A stretch of 64,000 nt of DNA from the NCBI RefSeq assembly GCF_002278035.1, contig NZ_CP022604.1, forward strand, positions 930,001 through 994,000. Direction: 5' to 3'. The position numbers and the translations under genes are program-made. The notes below the pieces were generated by a model. It ran no database searches. It was given only the letters and a program-made list of their open reading frames with translations, and had not been told where the DNA came from. This DNA comes from Ochrobactrum quorumnocens (GTDB lineage: Bacteria > Pseudomonadota > Alphaproteobacteria > Rhizobiales > Rhizobiaceae). Of this stretch, positions 1 through 8,453 are shown piece after piece (the first letter of the stretch is position 1; every line of letters begins with the position of its first letter).

Positions 1-621
1 GCAGGATTGCCCCGCTGTCTACGGTCCCTCGACAACCATCTACAATCGTTTCCATCGTTGGTCTGCCAAAGGCATATGGCGGCAACTATTCGAAGCACTG
101 GTGCAGACGACCAATCGCGACATTCACATGATCGACAGCACCACCGCAAAGGCGCACCGATCTGCTGCTGGCGGAAAAGGGGGGCGGAAGCTCAAGCCAT
201 CGGTCGATCGCGAGGCGGCAGATCGACAAAAATACATGCTGTTGTCGATGGTTGTGGCCGCCCAGTCGCACTGAGAATAACCCCTGGGCAGCGCGGTGAC
301 GCTCCCATTGCCATCCCACTGCTTGAGCCACTGCCGCCAAGCAACCTGTGCGCTGCCGATACGGCTTACGATAGCAACGCGTTACGCGATTTTCTCAAAG
401 CTCGCGGCACTGAACCGGTCATTCCAAATAATCCGACCCGTAAGCGGATCAAACCTTTCAACCCAATTGCCTACCGCCGCCGAAACATCATCGAACGCAC
501 CTTTTGCCGCCTCAAGGACTGGAGGAGGGTCGCGACACGATATGACAAGCTCATGCTGAACTTTACAGCCACATGCTATATCGCTGCCATCGTCACATGG
601 TGGCTCAATTGAGTCTGGACC
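1..621 (+). mobile_element. IS5-family (IS427-like) insertion sequence, partial, cut by window edge
   Basis: This is the 3' part of an insertion sequence whose other copy is complete at 31,577-32,415 on the opposite strand. The stretches I compared by eye are identical in both. The right terminus ends in GAGTCTGGACC followed by CTAG (622-625), the same four bases that flank both ends of the other copy. The left end lies outside the window. Near-identity suggests recent transposition or ongoing gene conversion. Confidence 0.93.
7..612 (+). CDS. IS5-family transposase, OrfB part (DDE domain), 5' part outside window
   Basis: This is the catalytic C-terminal part of a DDE transposase. The Y-x2-R-x3-E-x6-K signature typical of IS5-type enzymes is visible near the C-terminus (YRRRNIIE then K), and the second Asp is likely in AADTAYD. 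The first Asp (MIDSTT) is read in the other frame, OrfA. The two frames join at the run AAAAGGGGGG (175-184), where a -1 slip takes frame A (Gly-Gly-Lys-Gly-Gly) into this frame, so the full product needs programmed frameshifting. The start given is only the first open codon; translation really begins upstream of the window. Confidence 0.85.
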   Translation: MPRCLRSLDNHLQSFPSLVCQRHMAATIRSTGADDQSRHSHDRQHHRKGAPICCWRKRGAEAQAIGRSRGGRSTKIHAVVDGCGRPVALRITPGQRGDAPIAIPLLEPLPPSNLCAADTAYDSNALRDFLKARGTEPVIPNNPTRKRIKPFNPIAYRRRNIIERTFCRLKDWRRVATRYDKLMLNFTATCYIAAIVTWWLN

Positions 622-642
622 CTAGGGCGTTATCCGCGCGTA

Positions 643-2058
643 TTACTTTTTTGCTTTGGCGTTGATGATATCCTGCGCGCGCATCCAGTCCGGCGATCCG
701 GATTTCATCTGTTTTTGTGCACGGATCGCAAAAATCTGAGCCTGCTGTAGCTTGCCGGAATAATAGTTCATGTCGGCTGTGGCAAGGTCTGCACGCGCCA
801 TATCACCCGATTGGCCGTAAGCCTGGGCGAGATAGCCATATCCGCCCGGAAATTCAGGGTCGGCTGCAATGCCTGCTCTGATCTCTTTGATTGCGGTCGG
901 CATATTCGCTTTTGATCCCGTCAACATCAAAGCGCGACCATAGCTCATCCGAAGAAGCGGGGACTTGCGTGTGTCGAGTGCAACGGCACGTTGGAAAGCC
1001 TTGGCAGCGCCCTGAGGATTGTTGGCTTTGATCAGAACTTCCCCCATCATTTCCTGAAAATATGGGTTCTTGGGCTGCTCTTTAATGAGTGCATCAAACT
1101 TGGGAAGAGCAGAACGCGCCGAGCCATTCAGATATGTTGTAATAGCACTGCCGTAGCGCGCGGGTAATCCGCCAGGGTTACCCCTGAACATGCGTTGCAA
1201 TGCGCCCATATTGTTGGAATAGGCAGCAATTTTTGCACGCGCCATATCATGTCTGAGCTGAAGAGCTGCGGAATCCGTCTTGTTGTAGTTGGGGCTCTTT
1301 TTGGCAAGCTCCTCGAGATTGGAAATGCGCTCGCGTGGCAAAGGATGGCTGATGCGATACTGATCAATCTGTGTACCCGACAGCGAAAGCGCCGAGGCAA
1401 AACGCTGGAATGTATCAAGCATGCCCTTCGTGGATTGACCGGTGGCATTTAGGTAGTTCACAGCCAGTCGATCTGCAGTCATTTCTTCGGTGCGCTGATA
1501 GCTGAGCAGGCTGCGCATTGCCATTTCTGTGCTGCCCATGGCGATGCCGCCACCGGCACCCGCAGCCGCACCACTGCCTGAAGCAGCACCTGCAACGCCT
1601 GCGCCTACGCCCAGCAGCATACCAATAACTGCCATGGTGCGTGCGCGGCTCAGCTGTTCGCGCAAGCGGTCCTGATGTCCACCAGCTATGTGTCCAGCTT
1701 CATGCGCGATAACGCCGATGATTTCGTTGGGAGTTTCAGCCTGCATGATCGCGCCTGTATTGATGAAAATACGGCGGCCGTCGACAAAGGCGTTGAAGCT
1801 CTGAGAATTGACGAGAATAACACGGACACCACGTCCGCCTAATCCGGCGACTTTAAGGATCGGCGCTGCATAATCGGCGACAAGCGCTTCAATTTCAGCA
1901 TCACGCACGATGGGAACACCACCGCCGCGTGATTGGGCCTGAACAGGCAGAACGCCTGTCACCGCGACAGCAAGCGCTGCAAAGGCAGCAACTGAACGAC
2001 GCATTACATTCTGAAAAGAAAACGCTTTGGTCATGAAAGTTGCAGTCATGCTCCCCAT
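643..2058 (-). CDS. M48-family periplasmic metalloprotease with TPR repeats (BepA-like)
   Basis: Predicted zinc metallopeptidase of about 471 residues. The HExxH zinc motif is seen as HEAGH near residue 117, preceded by an Ala-rich signal-peptide segment ending around VQAQS. A Gly/Ala-rich hydrophobic stretch follows the active site, and the C-terminal half carries tetratricopeptide-like helical repeats (AAKAFQRAVALD and similar). This layout matches BepA/YfgC-type proteases, which act on outer-membrane protein assembly in the periplasm. I chose the ATG at 2058 because GAGGAG lies just upstream; an in-frame ATG at 2088 would add ten residues. The gene ends only about 20 bp from the IS end, which probably removed or displaced its original downstream region. 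Confidence 0.85.
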   Translation of the reverse strand: MGSMTATFMTKAFSFQNVMRRSVAAFAALAVAVTGVLPVQAQSRGGGVPIVRDAEIEALVADYAAPILKVAGLGGRGVRVILVNSQSFNAFVDGRRIFINTGAIMQAETPNEIIGVIAHEAGHIAGGHQDRLREQLSRARTMAVIGMLLGVGAGVAGAASGSGAAAGAGGGIAMGSTEMAMRSLLSYQRTEEMTADRLAVNYLNATGQSTKGMLDTFQRFASALSLSGTQIDQYRISHPLPRERISNLEELAKKSPNYNKTDSAALQLRHDMARAKIAAYSNNMGALQRMFRGNPGGLPARYGSAITTYLNGSARSALPKFDALIKEQPKNPYFQEMMGEVLIKANNPQGAAKAFQRAVALDTRKSPLLRMSYGRALMLTGSKANMPTAIKEIRAGIAADPEFPGGYGYLAQAYGQSGDMARADLATADMNYYSGKLQQAQIFAIRAQKQMKSGSPDWMRAQDIINAKAKK

Positions 2059-2231
2059 AGTGCTCCTCATCCTGCTCAAACGAAACAAAAGCGAATCTTA
2101 CAAATCAGGCCTAGTTTAAGGGCTTTATATCAATCTTCATCGCTGTTTTTACTACAGCGCTGTTGCTTTACCAATCCGGCGATTATAGGGCGGGTGAGTT
2201 GCATTGCATTCCCGCTTTTTTGGAGGCTAAG

Positions 2232-3395
2232 TTGAATACTCTTTCCAACCGCAGCGCAGTCGAACCGTTTCACGCCATGGATGTTCTGGCGGAGGCCAAT
2301 CGTCGCCGTGCTGCGGGCCATCCAATCATTTCGATGGCAGTCGGGCAGCCAGCAGACCCGGCACCGCAAATCGTGCGGCTGGCTGCAGAACGCGCCTTGA
2401 AAGATGGCCGTATCGGTTATACCGATGCTCTTGGGCTGATAGAGCTGCGCGAAGCAATTGCCGCGCATTATGCTGACAATTATGGCGTAACCGTCTCGCC
2501 TGAACGTATTGCGATTACGACAGGGTCATCGGCCGCGTTCAATCTGGCGTTTCTTGTCTATTTCGATCCAGGCGATCGCGTTGCAATCACGCGTCCGGGT
2601 TATCCCGCCTACCGCAACATTCTGACAGCGCTTGGTCTTGAAGTCGTAGAGATAGCCAATGAGGGTGGAGCATCCGGCGCATTGACAGCCAAAGCGCTTG
2701 CTGCTGCCCATGCTGAAAAGCCGCTCAAAGGTGTGCTGTTTGCAAGTCCCGCAAACCCGACGGGTGCAGTGATCGACAAGCCTGAATTAAAGGCGATCAT
2801 AGAGACTGCCCGCGATCTTGGCATCCGCGTGATTTCGGATGAGATCTACCACCGTCTTTCTTATGAAACAGAAGACGTTACAGCACTTGAGATTTCGGAT
2901 GACGTGACGATTATCAATTCGTTTTCGAAATATTATTGCATGACCGGCTGGCGCATCGGCTGGATGGTTCTGCCAAGTGCAGACGTTCGGGCTATCGAAC
3001 GCCTCGCACAGAGCCTCTATATTTCGGCACCTGAATTATCCCAGCGCGCTGCAATCGAAGCTTTTCATGCGACAGCAGAACTCGAACGTGTGAAGGACCG
3101 CTATCGGCAGAACCGCCAGATTTTGCTCGATCATCTTCCTCGAATGGGACTGAGCCTTGCGGCACCCATGGATGGTGCGTTCTACGCCTATTGTGATGTT
3201 TCGCGTCTCACCAATGACAGCATGGAATTTGCACGCCTTATGATTGCTGAAACCAATATTGCGGCTACACCCGGACGCGACTTCGATCCGGTTGATGGGC
3301 ATCGCACTATGCGCTTTTCCTATGCTGGCAAGGTAGAGGAAATGCAGGAAGTGGTCCGTCGCCTCGAAGAATGGCTTCCACAACAAAAAGCCTGA
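2232..3395 (+). CDS. PLP-dependent class I/II aminotransferase
   Basis: Fold-type I aminotransferase of 387 residues in the aspartate/aromatic aminotransferase superfamily. The PLP-binding lysine lies in SFSKYYCMTGWRIGW near residue 232, and the family landmarks ASPANPTG and SDEIYHRLSY are present. The amino donor and acceptor cannot be told from sequence. I chose a TTG start at 2232 because a clear GGAGG lies 5 bases upstream; a TTG at 2163 keeps the frame open but lacks a ribosome site and would add residues unlike the family. It is divergent from the M48 protease gene. Confidence 0.87.
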   Translation: MNTLSNRSAVEPFHAMDVLAEANRRRAAGHPIISMAVGQPADPAPQIVRLAAERALKDGRIGYTDALGLIELREAIAAHYADNYGVTVSPERIAITTGSSAAFNLAFLVYFDPGDRVAITRPGYPAYRNILTALGLEVVEIANEGGASGALTAKALAAAHAEKPLKGVLFASPANPTGAVIDKPELKAIIETARDLGIRVISDEIYHRLSYETEDVTALEISDDVTIINSFSKYYCMTGWRIGWMVLPSADVRAIERLAQSLYISAPELSQRAAIEAFHATAELERVKDRYRQNRQILLDHLPRMGLSLAAPMDGAFYAYCDVSRLTNDSMEFARLMIAETNIAATPGRDFDPVDGHRTMRFSYAGKVEEMQEVVRRLEEWLPQQKA

Positions 3396-3419
3396 ATAGA
3401 AAATCGATAAAGCAAAAAG

Positions 3420-3446
3420 AAAACCGGCGTTTCTGCCGGTTTTCTT
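3420..3446. terminator. Bidirectional rho-independent terminator
   Basis: Perfect 9-bp stem AAAACCGGC / GCCGGTTTT with a 6-base loop lies between the convergent aminotransferase and rne genes. A- and T-runs flank it, so it can serve both strands. Confidence 0.85.
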
Positions 3447-3471
3447 ATATTACGTATTAAGCGGGCAGGGC

Positions 3472-6237
3472 TTAGAAAAAGCCCTTTTTCTGCCACCAAC
3501 CACCACGCTTTGGCTTCTGCTCTTCGGTTTCACTGGAGGTGACGACGGGCTCGGAAACCTTCTGTGGTTCAGCAGCAGGAGCAACATCGGCCTCAACAAC
3601 AGCTTCTTCCACTTCCGGCTTGGCGGCTGCCTTGCGGGTGCGGCGCTTTGGCTTGATCTCTTCTGCTTCTTCAGCCGGTGCGGCCGCTTCTACAGGAGCT
3701 TCTTCCTCTGCGAGCTTCTTACGCGAACGTGTCTTGCGCGCGGGCTTTGCAGGCTCTTCTACTGCTTCGACTGCAACAACTTCGTCCGAAGCAACCTCTT
3801 CGCTTTTCGCAGCCTTGCGGCCACGTGGCTTGCGAGTTGGCTTTGCAGGCTTTTCGCCAGCTTCAGCAGCTGATGCTTCAACAGCCGCAACCACCTCAAC
3901 CGTGACCGTTTCAACAGCAATGGCTTCACTGACGACGGCTTCAGCAGCTTTTTCTTCTGCCTTTGGCGGGAAGACGGGCGTGTAGCCTACTGGCTCAGCA
4001 TCAGGTACTTTCTTGACCTGAATTTCGTCTTCGCGACGGTTCTTGCGTCCGCCACGGCGACCACGGCGACGCTTCTTGCGACGATCTTCTTCGCTCAGCG
4101 AAGCGTTGCTCTGAGGGCTGGTATCTTCGTCCTCATCGCCATCTTCGTCCGCAGCTTCTGCACCGGATTCAGTCTGTTCCGTCTGTTCGCGATCACGACC
4201 ACCGCGACGGCGGCGACGACGACGACGCTTGCGATCGCCTTCTTCGCTGCTTTCTTCGCGAGCTTGCGGTTCAGCCTTGATTTCTTCTTCGGCTTCGTCG
4301 TCCTCAAGCGGAATTTCAGGATCTTCGAAATCATCTTCATAAACCATCGGCTGCACAGGCTGAATGGTTACAGGACGTGTCGAAGGTGCGCCCTTATCGA
4401 TGACGAAATGCTGATGACCAACGCTTTCATCTGCGTCAATGCTGATATTGGCGCCGAAACGACCTTCCAGATCAGCCAACAGCTGGCGCTTGTTGTTCAG
4501 CACATAAAGAGCCGATGCGGCAGGGGTGCGAACGACGATGTCGTAACCCGAATGACGCAGGAGATAATCTTCAATGCCACGGATGATATGCAGAGCCATT
4601 GAGGAGTCAGAACGGATATGTCCTGTACCGCCGCAATGCTGGCAAACCTGCATCGTGCTTTCAAGAACCGATGCGCGGATACGCTGGCGCGACATTTCGA
4701 GAAGGCCGAAATGCGAAATGCGGCCCACCTGAATGCGAGCCCGGTCGTCCTTGAGGCAATCCTTCATCTTCTTTTCGACAGCGCGATTGTTGCGCTTTTC
4801 TTCCATGTCGATGAAGTCGACAACGATCAGACCGGCAAGGTCGCGCAGACGCAGCTGACGCGCGACTTCTTCGGCCGCTTCCAGATTGGTCTGGAGAGCC
4901 GTGTCTTCGATCGAATGTTCGCGGGTTGAACGACCCGAGTTAACATCTATCGCAACCAGCGCTTCGGTCTGGTTGATAATGAGATAGCCGCCGGATTTCA
5001 GCGTTACCTGTGGCAGAAGCATACGATCAAGCTGTGCTTCAAGGCCATAGCGCGTGAAGACAGGAACTGGTTCGCGGTAAGGCTGAACGACCTTGGCGTG
5101 GCTCGGCATGAGCATGCGCATGAAGTCTTTCGCTTCGCGATAACCGTTTTCACCTGCGACCAGAATCTCGGTGATGTCTTTATTATAAAGATCACGGATC
5201 GAGCGCTTGATCAGGCTGCCTTCCTCATAAACGAGGGCAGGCGCAGTCGATTGCAGCGTCAGCGAACGCACGTTCTCCCACATGCGCATCAGATATTCAT
5301 AATCGCGCTTTACTTCGGCTTTGGTGCGGTTGGCACCTGCCGTACGCAGGATCACGCCCATGCCCTGCGGCACTTCGAGTTCCTTGACGATTTCCTTGAG
5401 GCGCTTGCGGTCCTGCGGATTGATGATCTTGCGCGAAATACCACCACCGCGAGCGGTGTTTGGCATCAAGACGGAATAGCGACCAGCGAGCGACAGATAG
5501 GTCGTCAGAGCAGCGCCCTTATTGCCGCGCTCTTCCTTGACCACCTGTACCAGAATGATCTGGCGGCGCTTGATGACTTCCTGAATGTTGTACTGACGGC
5601 GATTGGTGCGGCTATGCGAAGGAAGTTCTTCCATCGCATCCTCGGAACCAACCGATTCAACCATGTCTTCTTCGTTCTCGACTTCCGAATCGTCGTCATC
5701 GTCACCATTGTCAGCGTCGATGGCTTCTGAAATGACATGGCCAGCCTGCTTCATCAGTGCGATGGCTGGCGTACCTGGTACATAGTTTGCAAAATCAGGT
5801 CCGACTGGTTCTGCAGCAGGCAGGCCGTTACGGGCTACGTTTGATTGCGAATCACCATTCTGACCATCACGACGTCCACGACGGCGATGGCGACGCGAAC
5901 GATCGTTGTTCTTGGCCTTTGGTTCGTCTTCGTCGTCTTCGCTCCGGGCAGCTTTGGCTTCCGCTTCGAGCAAGGCTAAACGATCAGCAACAGGGATCTG
6001 ATAATAATCCGGATGGATTTCAGAAAAAGCGAGGAAGCCATGGCGATTGCCGCCATATTCCACGAAAGCAGCCTGAAGAGAGGGTTCGACGCGGGTGACG
6101 CGTGCGAGATAAATATTACCCTTTAGCTGCTTCTTGTGCTCTGACTCGAAGTCGAATTCTTCAATCTTGTTGCCACGCGTTACGATGACGCGGGTCTCCT
6201 CCGGGTGGGAGGCATCTATAAGCATTTTGTTGGACAT
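3472..6237 (-). CDS. rne: Ribonuclease E
   Basis: Endoribonuclease of 921 residues that starts mRNA decay and matures stable RNAs, and is the degradosome scaffold. The N-terminal S1 domain (from about residue 36) is split by a long low-complexity insert of acidic and basic residues (about 95-220), as in other alphaproteobacterial RNase E. Catalytic Mg-binding aspartates are visible in IDVNSG (about 431) and VDFIDM. The zinc-link cysteines are in CQHCGG (about 531). The C-terminal third is Arg-rich and Ala/Glu/Pro-rich, with RRRRRRRR-type RNA-binding tracts and a terminal WWQKKGFF. It is transcribed away from amiC behind a long non-coding leader. Confidence 0.97.
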   Translation of the reverse strand: MSNKMLIDASHPEETRVIVTRGNKIEEFDFESEHKKQLKGNIYLARVTRVEPSLQAAFVEYGGNRHGFLAFSEIHPDYYQIPVADRLALLEAEAKAARSEDDEDEPKAKNNDRSRRHRRRGRRDGQNGDSQSNVARNGLPAAEPVGPDFANYVPGTPAIALMKQAGHVISEAIDADNGDDDDDSEVENEEDMVESVGSEDAMEELPSHSRTNRRQYNIQEVIKRRQIILVQVVKEERGNKGAALTTYLSLAGRYSVLMPNTARGGGISRKIINPQDRKRLKEIVKELEVPQGMGVILRTAGANRTKAEVKRDYEYLMRMWENVRSLTLQSTAPALVYEEGSLIKRSIRDLYNKDITEILVAGENGYREAKDFMRMLMPSHAKVVQPYREPVPVFTRYGLEAQLDRMLLPQVTLKSGGYLIINQTEALVAIDVNSGRSTREHSIEDTALQTNLEAAEEVARQLRLRDLAGLIVVDFIDMEEKRNNRAVEKKMKDCLKDDRARIQVGRISHFGLLEMSRQRIRASVLESTMQVCQHCGGTGHIRSDSSMALHIIRGIEDYLLRHSGYDIVVRTPAASALYVLNNKRQLLADLEGRFGANISIDADESVGHQHFVIDKGAPSTRPVTIQPVQPMVYEDDFEDPEIPLEDDEAEEEIKAEPQAREESSEEGDRKRRRRRRRRGGRDREQTEQTESGAEAADEDGDEDEDTSPQSNASLSEEDRRKKRRRGRRGGRKNRREDEIQVKKVPDAEPVGYTPVFPPKAEEKAAEAVVSEAIAVETVTVEVVAAVEASAAEAGEKPAKPTRKPRGRKAAKSEEVASDEVVAVEAVEEPAKPARKTRSRKKLAEEEAPVEAAAPAEEAEEIKPKRRTRKAAAKPEVEEAVVEADVAPAAEPQKVSEPVVTSSETEEQKPKRGGWWQKKGFF

Positions 6238-6933
6238 TAGTGTCTTTCCTGCCGGCGCTAGGACGCAAGCCGCGTGCGCCGGACGAAACCCTGAAGGCTG
6301 TCGTCCTGGCTGGGATGCATCTGCCGAATGATATTGGGTTCGTCGGAATAAAAGCTGCTGTCCTTACGCGCGATGGCCTCGTGGCGATCACGGTCTTCAG
6401 GCTTGCAATGGTCAGTCTTGCTTGACCCATAGCTGTTCCGAACGAAACGACCTCATATATGACCCGAAAAAGCCGGGCCGACCTCTTTGCTCTTTCAGAG
6501 CGCTGGCGACAGCGCGTATCAATGCGCAGTCGGCCGATTAAAAAACGGAGGCGGCAGGGGAGCCGTATTCCGTTGAATTCTGTGCGGGTTATTGGGTGGC
6601 GAACTCAATACGCCACTGTTTTTGCTATCTTTCCTCGCGCTCCGTTTTAAAAACCGGCAAACGATTCTGACAGCTACTCCATAACCTACCTTAGCTTTTA
6701 TGGTGTCGTTTGAACTATGACAAGTATGAATATCAGTTGACACCTTCATCGTAATTTTGCCGAAAGGTGATTATAGAGGTCAAAACCACCCGCCGAGGCC
6801 GTGGAACGCGGGGAGAAAAGCCTTCGTTAACCATAATTTTGTACGGATAGATTTATGAAATGCGCGCAATCACAGGCTATGGCTTAAATGTCTGATCCAA
6901 GATTATTCCATAATATTTAGATCGCGATTACGG
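6238..6933. promoter_or_regulatory. Long divergent intergenic region: rne leader and amiC promoter region
   Basis: About 700 bp without a convincing gene between the divergent rne and amiC starts. Short open frames here lack ribosome sites or recognisable products. A long untranslated leader is expected for rne, which is autoregulated through its 5' UTR in enterobacteria. Whether the same mechanism acts here is inference. The half nearer amiC is AT-rich and probably holds its promoter. I cannot assign exact promoter elements. Confidence 0.5.
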
Positions 6934-8202
6934 ATGCATTCTCTGAGTAATAAAAACGGTTCTCAAAAAATGTTGGTGGTGCGAAACATGTTCGTGCTGC
7001 TGGTGATGATGTGCGCCGGTTTTTTTCAAGCCGGTTCAGCCATGGCTGCCAATAGTGGTAAAGATCCACTTTCGGCGCTGACATACCGTATGGCAGGCGA
7101 TGATCTGCGGATGCGCGTCGTCGTCATGTTCGACCGTGAGCCTGAATATTCGACACTCATGTTCGGCAATCCGCATCGTCTCGTCTTTGACCTTCCTGAA
7201 ACGCGTTTCGGTTTCGATGAGAAAAGTTTGGCGGCGAGGGGGCTTGTCTCTCATGTGCGTTATGGGCTCGTCGGAAATCACCGTTCTCGCCTCATTCTAA
7301 CGCTGCGTGGCCCGTTCAGCGTCGAAAACATTCAAGTAATCAAGAACGAAACCGCTCCGGGCTATCGCCTTGTTGCGGATATTGTCGCGTCATCAGATCG
7401 AGAGTTTGCTGCAAAGCTCGCATCGCAACACGATGTCACCGGATCAACCGAACGAAAACAGGGTAATGGGAATGCAGCTCTCTTATCGGAGTCTGGCGGC
7501 GCGCGACCGTTTATTGTGATGGTCGATCCCGGTCATGGCGGCATCGACAGTGGTGCGGAAAGCCTAAGCGGTATTAAAGAAAAAGATTTGACCCTCGCTT
7601 TCGGGCAAGAGTTGCGTGATCGCCTGGCGAAGGAAAAGAACATCAAGGTGTTGATGACCCGTGACGACGACACTTTCCTGCGTCTTTCGGAGCGTGTGCG
7701 TCTGGCGCGTCAGCAAGAAGCCGATCTCTTCATTTCGATTCATGCCGACACCATCAATCAAACCGATATCCGTGGCGCAACGGTCTATACCATTTCTGAC
7801 AAGGCATCTGACTCTGTCGCTCGCGCCATGGCTGAACGCGAAAACAAGTCCGATAGTGTTGGCGGCGCTGTTCCCGAAGAGTTGCCGGAAGTTGCTGACA
7901 TCCTGCTAGACCTTACCCGGCGCGAGACACACACATTTTCATTGAGCTTTGCCGAGAAGGTTATCAGTTCTCTTCAGGGGGAAGTGAACCTGATCAATAA
8001 CCCGCATCGCTTTGCCGGGTTTCAGGTTCTGCGAGCTCCCGATGTGCCGTCGGTGCTGATTGAAATTGGCTATCTTTCCAATGCAGAAGACGAGAAACTG
8101 ATCAGCAATCCTGAGTGGCGTCGTAAGCTGGCTGATAGGATTGCTCGGGCGATAAAGTCATTTGAAGCACAAAAGCACCCGGACACTTTGTCAAAAGGGT
8201 AG
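6934..8202 (+). CDS. amiC: N-acetylmuramoyl-L-alanine amidase (AMIN + Amidase_3)
   Basis: Periplasmic zinc amidase of 422 residues that cleaves the peptide side chain from peptidoglycan, usually during septal splitting. A signal peptide ends near AGSAMA (about residue 38). An N-terminal AMIN domain (about 45-150), which targets septal envelope, is followed by an Amidase_3 domain from about 190. Zinc and catalytic residues are visible in VDPGHGG (about 196), SIHAD (about 269) and LIEIGY (about 376). The start at 6934 is weakly supported; ATG at 6970 is an alternative that still gives a signal peptide. It lies just before the gene for PBP1A, a conserved rhizobial arrangement. Confidence 0.92.
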   Translation: MHSLSNKNGSQKMLVVRNMFVLLVMMCAGFFQAGSAMAANSGKDPLSALTYRMAGDDLRMRVVVMFDREPEYSTLMFGNPHRLVFDLPETRFGFDEKSLAARGLVSHVRYGLVGNHRSRLILTLRGPFSVENIQVIKNETAPGYRLVADIVASSDREFAAKLASQHDVTGSTERKQGNGNAALLSESGGARPFIVMVDPGHGGIDSGAESLSGIKEKDLTLAFGQELRDRLAKEKNIKVLMTRDDDTFLRLSERVRLARQQEADLFISIHADTINQTDIRGATVYTISDKASDSVARAMAERENKSDSVGGAVPEELPEVADILLDLTRRETHTFSLSFAEKVISSLQGEVNLINNPHRFAGFQVLRAPDVPSVLIEIGYLSNAEDEKLISNPEWRRKLADRIARAIKSFEAQKHPDTLSKG

Positions 8203-8453
8203 AATTATGTAATGTTTAGTGGGGCTTCATATTTATCCCTGCTTATAAGATGCATGGTTGCAACAGTTTCACGTATTTTTGTCGTTGCCCTGCGTTTGCA
8301 TGCGTTAAATTGGTAAAAACACGGAAACGATCTTGCCTTTGACGCATTTGATGGTCACTAAACCAGCTGTTGCCATGCGGCATTAATCGACGGGCACTTG
8401 TTTTGACTGCTCCCTTAATTTTGCGAATGATCTGAAGGCAGGATTCCGGATTT

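Noticed and set aside
3539..5738. Long open frames opposite rne (3,539-3,985; 5,098-5,730 and others)
   Set aside because: They arise from the biased codons of Ala/Glu/Arg-rich rne regions, lack ribosome sites and match no family.
6459..6650. Small gene in the rne-amiC gap
   Set aside because: No ribosome site, no recognisable protein pattern and Arg-rich composition as expected by chance.
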